64,000 bases of DNA from contig CM035808.1 in NCBI GenBank assembly GCA_020466095.1, positions 69,015,957-69,079,956 of the forward strand, written 5' to 3'. The notes under the pieces are model-generated. The model had not been told where the DNA came from, did not search any database, and worked only from the letters and a program-made list of their open reading frames with translations. The position numbers were made by a program, and so were the translations under genes. Positions within the stretch are counted from its first letter, which is position 1. The number at the start of each line of letters is the position of its first letter. Source of the stretch: Chlorops oryzae. Its lineage: Eukaryota; Arthropoda; Insecta; Diptera; Chloropidae. Positions 11,556-20,870 of this stretch are shown here, piece after piece.

Positions 11556-11957
11556 TTTTGCAATATTTTACTAAGCTCATTTTCAATGTAACAATAATGG
11601 TATTCATGTAACAGCGCCAAGCATGCAAAACTGACAGTTGAATAATTTTATCTTACATATTGCATGAGCACACCTCATAAGCAGCTTGCATGCAAAGCTG
11701 TAAAAAACAGATAATCAATACTAAAATTTGAGGAAAATCAAAACAAATTCCGAAATTGAGCAAAAAAAGATAATTTAAAAATAAATATTCAATTTAATAT
11801 CATTAAAAATCCTAAAAAAAAAACAATCAGCGTGTTTATGCGTTTTATACGTTCGCTTTGCACTTTCTAATCGTAGTGCAGAATGCGTAAAATTATTTTC
11901 ATACAAAATTTGACAGTTGGCTTATGAGGGTGCAAAAATATTAGGTTTGCGCTATTA

Positions 11958-13238
11958 ACAGGTTGGCTGATAAGTCCCCGGTCTGACACATAGATGGCGT
12001 CGCTAGTATTAAATGCATATTATTTTTATATAGTTGCAACCTTCAAATGATTTGTGTCAAAATTTGACGTCTGTAAGTCAATTAGTTTGTGAGATAGAGC
12101 GTCTTTTGTGAAGCAACTTTTGTTATTGTGAAAAAAATGGAAAAAAAGGAATTTCGTGTTTTGATAAAATACTGTTTTCTGAAGGGAAAAAATACAGTGG
12201 AAGCAAAAACTTGGCTTGATAATGAGTTTCCGGACTCTGCCCCAGGAAAATCAACAAAAATTGATTGGTTTACAAAATTCAAGCGTGGTGAAATGAGCAC
12301 GGAGGACGGTGAACGCAGTCGACGCCCGAAACAGGTGGTTACCGACGAAAACATCAAAAAAATTCACAAAACGATTTTGAATGACCGTAAAGGCCTTAAA
12401 GATATCAAAGGAACGTGTTGGTCATATCATTCGTCAATATTTGGATATGAAAAAGCTCTGTGCAAAATGGGTGCCGCGCGAGCTCACATTTGACCAAAAA
12501 CAACAACGTATTGATGATTCTGAGCGGTGTTTGCAGCTGTTAACTCGCAATACACCCGAGTTTTTGCGTCGATATGTGACAATGGATGAAACATGGCTCT
12601 ACCACTACACTCCTGAGTCCAATCGACAGTCGGCTGAGTGGACAGCGATCGGTGAACCGTCTCCGAAGCGTGGAAAGACTCAAAAGTCCGCTGGCAAAGT
12701 AATGGCCTCTGTTTTTTGGGATGGGCATGGAATAATTTTTATCGATTATCTTGAGAAAGGAAAAACCATCAACAGTGACTATTATATGTCGTTATTGGAG
12801 CGTTTGAAAGTCGAAATTTCGGCAAAACGGCCCCATATGAAGAAGAAAAAAGTGTTGTTCCACCAAGAGAACGCACCGTGCCACAAGTCATTGAGAACGA
12901 TGGCAAAAATTCATGAATTAGGCTTCGAATTGCTTCCCCACCCACCGTATTCTCCAGATCTTGCCCGCAGCGACTTTTTCTTGTTCTCAGACCTCAAAAG
13001 GATGCTCGCAGGGAAAAAATTTGGCTGCAATGAAGAGGTGATCGCCGAAACTGAGGCCTATTTTGAGGCAAAACCGAAGGAGTACTACCAAAATGGTATA
13101 AAAAAAATTGGAAGGTCGTTATAATCGCGATAAGCGATACAACCGCTCTTGAAGGGAACTATGTTGAATAATAAAAACGAATTTTGACAAAAAAATGTGT
13201 TTTTCTTTGTTAGACCGGGGACTTATCAGCCAACCTGT
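11958..13238 (+). mobile_element. Himar1-type mariner, copy 1 (dead)
   Basis: It is 1281 bp with terminal inverted repeats beginning ACAGGTTGGCTGATAA, flanked by TA on both sides (11956-11957 and 13239-13240). Ends, length and transposase all agree with Himar1 (irritans subfamily, Tc1/mariner superfamily). Confidence 0.93.
12137..13171 (+). pseudogene. Himar1 transposase, copy 1, frameshifted
   Basis: Starts MEKKEFRVLIK. Compared with copies 2 and 3, a 23-bp deletion after DRK (near 12390) shifts the frame inside the helix-turn-helix region. A second shift in the A-run near 13100, and a local rearrangement at 13125-13145, spoil the C-terminus. The first catalytic aspartate (MDETW) is present. 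The second is changed to glutamate (HQENAPC instead of HQDNAPC). The third (SDFF) is present but follows LAR rather than LAP. The protein would normally be 348 residues and act as a cut-and-paste transposase at TA sites. Confidence 0.92.
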
Positions 13239-13869
13239 TACATGAATAACACTTTTACCCTATTCTAGGTCACTTAACTACATTTATCCCTAGCTAACAC
13301 GCAGATCCACACTTTTTTGTCCTGGCTCCTAAGTAGGTGCGCCAAAGTTAGCATCTGATTATACCTTCCGATTCCAAATTGCAAGTTTCTTTTCCAGTGA
13401 TCGAAGTCTTTTTTAAATAGATTTCTGCGTTCCTTAACCTTCTTGATCGCCTGTTGTTGTTGTTGTGAGTTACAGCAATAGCTTTATTGCTGTGTTTCCA
13501 TTTCGTCTTTCATTGTTTGCGTAGGTCAGCCTTTGAGTACGTTGAACCTCTTATGCGCAGCTTCTGCAGTTGCTAATGATTGCTGACTCGTTTGCTCGTG
13601 GTCTTTCGTCTTTCGCTTGCTCGCCCGAGCCCATTGTCTGGTTTTTGGTTTTGCCGATGGTTGGGTTTGTTAACGTAGGCTTGAGCGCTTTTGTTTTTTT
13701 TTTTTGTTCTCAGTTGATTAAGAATGGGCACAACAACTGTCTGTTCGGTTGTAGCATACAAGACCGGCTGTACTTTGGGTTTCATCTTAATAAAAATTTT
13801 CAGTCGAACGTGGAATTAAAAGAAATAAAACTTTTATTCAAATGTCTACGGGAAGAATAAAGTTTCAAT

Positions 13870-15577
13870 TCTTCCACACTGACTATCAGACCTAAACAAT
13901 TCTCCCGATGTGATTGACTTTTAAGTGTGCAAAGGAACACCTATTGCAAACTTATCATTAAAATCCAGCCTTGACCTTTCTTCTGACCACTCCTGCTTCT
14001 GCTAGAGACTAGCTCAAATGCAGCAGCCAAAAGTGGGGATCCTTGCTTCCATAACAAAAAAACCGATTAACAGTTATTCTCGAGCATAGTTAACAAAAAT
14101 CTCTCAACAAACGTTTCCTTTAAAACTGGTCAGGTGATTGAAGATGCCGTTGGGCACTATAACAGCATTGCACAAAAAGCAGCATTGACATTAACACCGA
14201 AAGTAATAAAAAATAAAACCGAACACCTTGATCGCAACATAAAAAGTCTTTTAGTCCTGAAACGTAAACTTCGCCGTATCTTGCAAATAACAAGATATTT
14301 TGAGGAAAAGAGACGTTTGAATGCAGCAACCAGGAAGCTCAAAGAAATTCTTACTGAGAAAAAAAAATTAAAGCATGGAAAAGTACCTTTCCAATCTTTC
14401 CCCATTTGTAAATACTGACTACTCCCTATGGCAGGCAACTCGCAAGTGCAAGGGTCCTAATATACATTAATAATTTAATAATTAAACGACATTCCCTTGT
14501 CCCTGTACACTTGTTTGGATTCCGAGATCAAAACTCACCAATAGAACAAGTAAATCGAGTTTATCAATATGCAAGAACAGTCCTGAAAAAAAAATATTGC
14601 ACTGCCGCTTGCATGGACATTTCACAAGCATTCGACAAAGCATAGCACCCTGGCCTGCTCTACAAACTAAAAATAATGCTAACACACGCCTATTTTTCAA
14701 TTATAAAGTCCTACGTACAAGAAAGGCATATCATGGTAAAAGTCAACGCTCACCAAAAAAATTATACCCGACCGAAGCTGAAACACCACAGGGTAGTGTA
14801 GTGGGTCCAACTCTACACACATTATTCACAGCTGAACTTCCTCTAACTTCAGATACGCAGACTTCAACGTTTGCCGATGATACTGCAGTGCCGTCAAAAT
14901 GTACAGTCCCCACAACAGCTACGCAAAAACTGCAAGGAAATTTACACCATGTGAATAAATGGCTTGCCGACTGACGTCTAAAAGTTAACGAAAGCAAATC
15001 GGTTAATATTACGTTTACACTCCGACACGGCAACTGTCCTCCAGTAAAAATGAACAGCACAGAACTTCCTCAATGTGACAACGTCAAATACTATGGCATA
15101 CAGTTCGATCGTCGTCTCAACTGGCGCCATCATAACTTTATGAAACGAAAACAACTAGGGCTAAAGCTTCTGTCGTTATATTGGTTGCTTAACCCCAAGT
15201 CAAAGCTATCTCTCGCTAACGATGTCCTCCTTTATACATCGGTACTTAAGCCTATATGGACATATGGTATTCCAATTTGGGGAACCTCAGCCAAATCCAA
15301 TCTAAACATATTACAGAGATTTCAATCAAAAACTCCTCGCCTGCTTGTAAACGCTCCCCAATGCGTAACCATCGATCTCCTTAATCGTGACCTCGGCGTT
15401 TTTACTGTATACGAGTTTATACAGCAAATCAGCACTAACTATCGCTTTCGCCCAGCTGCCTATCCAAATGCTCTTGCGCTCGAACTGGTTAACGGTCCAA
15501 ACAACATTCTCAGATTGAGACGCTTATTAACATCAGGCCTGCCGCACAGATTTTTGAATCTTAATCAAAAAATGTAG
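13870..15577 (+). pseudogene. Jockey-clade LINE fragment (endonuclease end to RT)
   Basis: The end of the apurinic endonuclease domain is seen as LDLSSDHS near 13970. A linker follows (QVIEDAVGHYN, KRKLRRILQ, 14134-14360), then decayed RT, with PQGSVVGPTL and the catalytic STFADDTAV box at 14790-14890. After one TGA (14972) the frame continues through NITFTLRHGNCPP, VKYYGIQFDRRLNW, KPIWTYGIPIWGT and LNRDLGVFTV to a stop at 15577. This is a 5'-truncated, inactive copy. Gag and most of the endonuclease are absent. Confidence 0.8.
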
Positions 15578-15875
15578 CTATATCAGTGTTTAGAGCTAGT
15601 ATTATATACCACTAACTTGCAATTTGTAAATTAACAAAAATAAGCACTTAGAGCCAATTTTTGTTTTCTGGCGGTGACTAACTCTGGTTAGCCCCGAAAA
15701 AGGTCAGTATTAATTTAGTAACCATTATTAATTAAGTCACACGAAGTACTTATTGCTTGAATGAAACAGATGGTATTCGATTACTTAAAAATTTTTTCGA
15801 ATCTTAAATAAATCTCGTGTCTATTTATAGCCAAGGGGATAAGAAAAATAAATTTCTATGGTTTTTTGGTTTCAG
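15578..15875 (+). other. Jockey 3' tail and unassigned AT-rich DNA
   Basis: Follows the Jockey stop codon. An AATAAA signal lies near 15806. The part past 15830 ends with a polypyrimidine tract and GTTTCAG, the possible acceptor for the next feature. Confidence 0.35.
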
Positions 15876-15966
15876 ATCATCTGATCGGTCAAAATCGTTC
15901 ACCCCGTGCACCCTGGACATTTTTGACGAGGACGCAGTGAAGGACGTGCAGCGGTCACATCTGTGA
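15876..15966 (+). CDS. Candidate terminal exon of an unknown host gene
   Basis: A strong acceptor (GGTTTTTTGGTTTCAG) precedes a 91-bp open stretch. In phase 1 it reads SSDRSKSFTPCTLDIF then DEDAVKDVQRSHL and stops at TGA (15964-15966). Codons end largely in G or C (GAC GAG GAC GCA GTG AAG GAC GTG CAG), unlike the surrounding AT-rich transposon DNA. I do not recognise the protein. No upstream exon could be identified on the plus strand, so this may be a real last exon behind a huge intron or a stray exon carried by a mobile element. Confidence 0.35.
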
Positions 15967-16429
15967 TTTTTATGTAAAACAAAAAAAACTATGTAAAGTT
16001 TAATAATGAACGATAACATTACAAAAAACCGTTTCCCGAAATCATTTGTAGTTTTTTAGTAATGAATTTTTGAATATAGCGCTCGAAAACGAGGTTTTAC
16101 ATGATAAGACCCCCTTAATAAATTAAATTAAAAAAAAAAAAACATTAAATTAACCCATATTATTCCTTTCTAAAATTTGACTGCTTGCATTTGCCTAATT
16201 ATTATAACATGGCAGCAATTCCTCAAGCAGCGTGACAGTAGATTGCTTGATTAGAGTTTTGAAAGCGTGGGCACACTGTCATATTTACTTTAAAGAAACC
16301 GCTCAAATCACAAACTCATATTCGAAAATTTTTCAAAGGTAGATTGAAGAACCAGAGAATCATCAGGCATTTTAAATTAATTATTTACAGCTGATAGTAG
16401 ACGAAATTTGAGTTTGAGCACTACGAACG
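15967..16429. other. Non-coding AT-rich stretch
   Basis: Could include the 3' UTR of the candidate exon. Several poly-A runs occur (16130-16145). Nothing else was recognised. Confidence 0.35.
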
Positions 16430-16479
16430 AAGAAAAATGAACTCCTCCAGCTGCGCAAACTCCTGCTTTAAAATCATTC

Positions 16480-17121
16480 CGTCCACCACCACTGATTTCA
16501 TACGATGAATTTGATGTAGATAACGATCTAGGAAAGTGGGTTGGTCGTTGTTATCTTATGAGCACAGCCGAAAAGCTGGAAATATTACAACACTGCTGGG
16601 TTCCGCCACCAAACAATGATTGGGCTTCAGATGTATCAAATTCAAAAAGAAAGTTTTCGTTGAGTTGGCTAGAAACTTACGCTCCCTGGCTGTGTTATTA
16701 ACCAAAGTTGAAAGAAACTCTTTGCTTATTCTGCGTAATTTTTCCTCCTTAAAACGTACAAGGTGTGTTGGGCTCGTTTGTTATAAAACCGTTCACTTGG
16801 TTTCAACATCTACATAAAATGTGCAAAACTCATGTATTAATTCGGTGGCACATATCTGCCGCAGACGCCGCTAACACTTTTCTGAACCAAGGACCTGTCG
16901 AGCTACAGATGATTTATGGCCACCAAAAGATAGTAGAAGGAAACAGAAAAATTCTGTCAGACATTATCAAAATCATTATTTTGCGTGGAACGCATGACCT
17001 ACAATTAAGAGGCAAAGATCTTAATAGTAATCCACGTACTTATTTAATATGGATTTATAAAATAAGAATTTGTATAACCTTTAACGAGGCCCATCAATTC
17101 TTTGCCAAATCCATCAACTAG
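16480..17121 (+). pseudogene. hAT N-terminal TTF-type zinc-finger region
   Basis: Reads ISYDEFDVDNDLGKWV, LQHCWVPP, FSLSWLETYAPWLCY, then, after a frame change, LCLFCVIFPP, KPFTWFQHLHK and ISAADAANTFL. The WL-x-YS / C-x2-C / W-x6-H layout is that of TTF-type fingers found before hAT transposase cores. Frameshifts and a stop interrupt it, so it is not expressed as one protein. Confidence 0.6.
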
Positions 17122-17404
17122 TTGAAATTGACATAATAGTTTCTATCTTTAGCTTGGTAGACAAACAGTTCGCAAGTTTCAAATATTTGTTAATAATGTG
17201 TTTTTGTTGGTGCTTCATTCGAATGATGGATACGTTAAAGCGTTTATGGGTAGTTTTACCCCAAAATTAAAAATATATATTACTTGAGATTATTGCACTA
17301 AATTTACACGAAAACTAAGGCATGTTTTTATTTATTCTTAAGTGACTAGCGTAAACATATCTTTAAGCATTACTATGTTTTTTCAAATCCTAGAAATCTG
17401 TGTT

Positions 17405-18551
17405 GGTAAATTTTTTTTTTTTTTGCGAGTTTGAAAATGCTCAGCAAATACTAAAATAGCAAAAACATTAAAAAAAAGTTATTTGCCCTTGGTGTTTTTT
17501 ATGATTTGACTAAACTAAATATTTTGGCTGGTAATGAGGGAAAAATCATTAAGAAAATGGGAAAAATATGCTTTATACACATCACCGATTATTCAAAATT
17601 AAATTATTGAAATAGGCAATGACTTTATTAAAACTGACATTATAAGTAATGCAAAAAAGTCTTTTACGTACAGCATTATAGCTGATGAAACGCCTGATAT
17701 ATCTGGAAAAGAGCAACTGTCAGTTGAAATCCGATTTTTTTTGACTGCGAAAATGATTTAATTCGGGAGATTTCCTGGGTATTGTCAAGCTAACCTTAAT
17801 AGACGCAAAATCAGTAGCAGCAGCAATAGATTCGTTTATAAAAGGTGTAGGTCTCCACGCGACCAAGTTAGTTGGAAAAGGTTACGATGGCTGTTCAACT
17901 ATGGCTGGAAAGATCGAAAGAGTGCAAGTCATTTTTCACTGTAACAGTCACGAGTTTAATTTGGTATTCAATGACTTGAACATAGTGCCTAAAATTCGAA
18001 ATTCCGTTGGAGCAATCAAAGATATTATAAAATTTTTTCGAGAATCCTCCTACCGAAGAAGATATGTTCCAAATATACCAATACTGTGCAAAACACGTTA
18101 GTCACAAAAATATAAAGCATATCGGTATTCAAGAAGAACTTTTTAAGCATATTTATAAGGTCTATCGAAATTGTCAGAAGTGGAAAAATTCATCTACTTA
18201 AAAGCTTGCATTTCAGTTGCGTACTGATGCAATAAAACTGTCATTTTTTGTTGGCGTCACTGTAATTGCAGAGTATTTAGCGCTACTATAACCTGTCGCA
18301 TATATATTTCAGTCTAAAAGTTTAAACCTTACCCAATCTGCTAATCACATTCAAAGAGTAATTGATACCGTTGCCAAAAATCTCAGGGACGCAGTCCATA
18401 ACATTTCAGAAATTTTGGATGTTACAAATAAAATTGCCAGAGAAATAGAAATTGATTGGGAGTTGCCAAGGACTGCTTCATGCCAACAGTACAGGTCAAA
18501 TCACCCAGCATTGACTCGCTACTAACATCTCTGAAACAACGGTTTGGTAGT
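17405..18551 (+). repeat. First unit of a 1.15-kb tandem duplication in the hAT core
   Basis: Begins GGTAAATTT plus a T-run and GCGAGTTTGAAAATGC and ends ...ACGGTTTGGTAGT. Contains the piece GYDGCSTMAGKIERVQ with NDLNIVPKIRNSVG and FFRESSYRRR (17880-18101), a hAT core motif set. It is nearly identical to the second unit apart from scattered single-base changes. Confidence 0.85.
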
Positions 18552-18557
18552 AAATTT

Positions 18558-19697
18558 GGTAAATTTTTTTTTTGCGAGTTTGAAAATGCTCAGCAAATAC
18601 TAAAATAGCAAAAACATTAAAAAAAAGTTATTTGACCTTGGTGTTTTTTATGATTTGACTAAACTAAATATTTTGGCTGGTAATGAGGGAAAAATCAGTA
18701 AGAAAATGGGAAAAATATGCTTTATACACATCATCGATTATTCAAAATTAAATTATTGAAATAGGCAATGACTTTATTAAAACTGACATTATAAGTTATG
18801 CAAAAAAGTCTTTTACGTACAGCATTTTAGCTGATGAAACGCCTAATATATCTGGAAAAGAGCAACTTTCAGTTGAAATCCGCTTTTTTTGATTGCGAAA
18901 ATGATTTAATTCGGGAGATTTCCTGGGTATTGTCAAGCTAACCTTAATAGACGCAAAATCAGTAGCAGCAGCAATAGATTCGTTCATAAAAGGTGTAGGT
19001 CTCCACGCGACCAAGTTAGTTGGAAAAGGTTACGATGGCTGTTCAACTATGGCTGGAAAGATCGAAAGAGTGCAAGTCATTTTTCACTGTAACAGTCACG
19101 AGTTTAATTTGGTATTCAATGACTTGAACATAGTGCCAAAAATTCGAAATTCCGTTGGAGCAATCAAAGATATTATAAAATTTTTTCGAGAATCCTCCTA
19201 CCGAAGAAGATATGTTCCAAATATACCAATACTGTGCAAAACACGTTAGTCACAAAAATATAAAGCATATCGGTATTCAAGAAGAACTTTTTAAGCATTT
19301 ATAAGGTCTATCGAAATTGTCAGAAGTGGAAAAATTCATCTACTTAAAAGCTTGCATTTCAGTTGCGTACTGATGCAATAAAACTGTCATTTTTTGTTGG
19401 CGTCACTGTAATTGCAGAGTATTTAGCGCTACTATAACCTGTCGCATATATATTTCAGTCTAAAAGTTTAAACCTTACCCAATCTGCTAATCACATTCAA
19501 AGAGTAATTGATACCGTTGCCAAAAATCGCAGGGACGCAGTCCATAACATTTCAGAAATTTTGGATGTTACAAATAAAATTGCCAGAGAAATTGAAATTG
19601 ATTTGGAGTTGCCAAGGACTGCTTCATGCCAACAGTACAGCTCAAATCACCCAGCATTGACTCGCTACTAACATCTCTGAAACAACGGTTTGGTAGT
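18558..19697 (+). repeat. Second unit of the hAT tandem duplication
   Basis: Repeats the first unit almost base for base, including the 66-codon frame at 19049-19249, which translates identically to 17901-18101. The protein then continues in frame as FGSENIPAFSLHLIHP, so this second unit is the one linked to the original downstream part. Confidence 0.85.
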
Positions 19698-20150
19698 GAA
19701 AATATTCCAGCATTTTCACTCCATTTGATTCATCCGTCAAATATACTAAAATTAAAATAAGAAGATTTCAAAAAGGCAGGTAAGCAGTTTTTGGAACTTT
19801 ATTCCTTAACCGGATTTGAAAGTGAGGCCGAGCTTTGGTTCAAATTGTGGAAAGCGAAAAATATGAAAGGAAACGACTTGACGCAGAAAGATCTCATTCA
19901 AGTTCTTAAGGAAACAATAATTTTTTTTCCAGCCATCAAATCAGCTCTTTGTATCTCTTTTTCACAGCTATATACGACGGAAACAGTTCAGAGATCTTTT
20001 AGGACTTTTAGAAGCATCAAAACATGGTTGCGTTCAACTATGACAGAAAACAGACTCAAGTGTAAAAAGCACTACGCTGTCCTCTTTTACAGTACATTTA
20101 ATTGCTTAATTAAAGAAATTTTGAAAAGCAGGAAGAAATGGAACGAGAAA
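19698..20150 (+). pseudogene. hAT C-terminal dimerisation region
   Basis: Reads ENIPAFSLHLIHPSN, then QFLELYSLTGFESEAE, IIFFPAIKSALCIS, ETVQRSFRTFRSIKTW and LRSTMTENRLK. This matches the hAT family C-terminal pattern FFP-N-I-K ... T-V-E-R-S-F-S-x-L-R-x-I-K-T-W-L-R-S-T-M. The conserved glutamate of VERSF reads as Q here. It normally mediates transposase dimerisation. Confidence 0.7.
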
Positions 20151-20639
20151 TCCTAAATCATTTTGCAGGAGACAAAAGAAAAATCGTCCTTAAATAAGAC
20201 ACCCACTATGTTAATATGCAAAACTCTAACCGCTACAATTGAAAAAAATTGATGAAAACTTAATTTGGAAAAATGCGTCACCCTCCTCCGCGAGATTTTG
20301 AAATCCTATCAAAATATGGTTTGAGACAGAAACTTAAGATTTAATTATAAATGAAACCTCAAATATTCCAACAGAAATTTCTCCACTCCAGCATTTTGTA
20401 ATTAAGTTTAAGGAAAAGCTAACTTATGTTGACATCTAACAATGACAGAAACATTTGTGCAAAGATGTGGAATAGATAAAGCTACTTCAAAAGAAATGAA
20501 TATCCTTTTAATTTTTTATTTCTAATAATTTTTCAGACCTCGGTAACAGTGCGAAGTTTTCTGATTCCAAAATTTTACCTTGGAGCAAGCGATTATACTG
20601 ATATGATTGACTGAAACTCTTGCCCAATATTTATAGGAT

Positions 20640-20870
20640 ATAAGTGCACTTGTTCATTCAGACCAGAATGTAATTAATAAAACTAAAAACTACCGTCGTC
20701 ACACTCAAGCAGTTCAAGGATGTGTAAAACTTGTGACTGATGCCTGAAATAAAGTATGTGGCCGTGAGGCAAGGGACGGTTTTGTTTGATCTACGCTTAT
20801 ATCAAGATCAATTGTTCCAGAATTTTTAAAAAAACCAGCCATTAATTTATGTAATGAGAAAAAATAAAAT
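20640..20870 (+). pseudogene. Fragment of a dispersed repeat-family protein (HTQAVER-like)
   Basis: Reads HTQAVQGCVKLVTDA, a stop, then NKVCGREARDGFV and STLISRSIVPEF in one frame. It resembles, from memory, the HTQAVERxVKLVTEAS-type C-terminal segment of multi-copy uncharacterised insect proteins. It is too short and broken for more. Confidence 0.35.

Larger units (their letters stand above)
11601..13248. mobile_element. MITE (about 365 bp) hosting Himar1 copy 1
   Basis: The left end TATTCATGTAACAGCGC and the right end, read as reverse complement TATTCATGTAATAGCGC, form inverted repeats of about 20 bases with two mismatches. Removing Himar1 and one TA leaves about 365 bases. Himar1 sits close to the right terminal repeat. 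Confidence 0.55.
6326..13870 (-). mobile_element. Decayed Ty3/gypsy element B (17.6/297-like) with interrupted LTR
   Basis: Reading down the minus strand there is an LTR (13.87-11.355 kb, broken by two MITEs and Himar1), a tRNA-Ser primer-binding site at 11354-11337 (TGGCGCAGCCGGTTGTC), a leader, gag, protease, RT, RNase H and the beginning of integrase. Every ORF carries frameshifts and stops. The integrase is cut by the insertion at 4829-6325, and no 3' LTR is attached unless the LTR at 4031-4828 served that role. LTR and PBS similarity to element A place both in one family. Confidence 0.7.
11355..13870 (-). repeat. LTR of gypsy element B, split by nested insertions
   Basis: LTR pieces are 11355-11429, 11556-11600 and about 13249-13870. 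The order matches LTR A: TTCAATGTAACAATAATGG resembles TTCAGTTACAATTATTG, and ACTTAACTACATTTATCC resembles ACTTAACTGCCCTAATCC. The outer end is uncertain, and the Jockey fragment starts near 13870. Confidence 0.5.
16430..20150 (+). mobile_element. hAT-superfamily transposon remnant (P52rIPK/ZMYM-like) with internal duplication
   Basis: Plus-strand order is TTF-type zinc-finger region, DUF4371-like hAT core, C-terminal dimerisation segment. All are broken by stops. The core segment occurs twice in tandem (17405-18551 and 18558-19697). No terminal inverted repeats were identified. Confidence 0.7.

Noticed and set aside
12082..12357. Minus-strand open frame in Himar1 (also at 24725-24943 and 28838-29113)
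   Set aside because: Exact antisense shadow of the transposase N-terminus, repeated in every copy.
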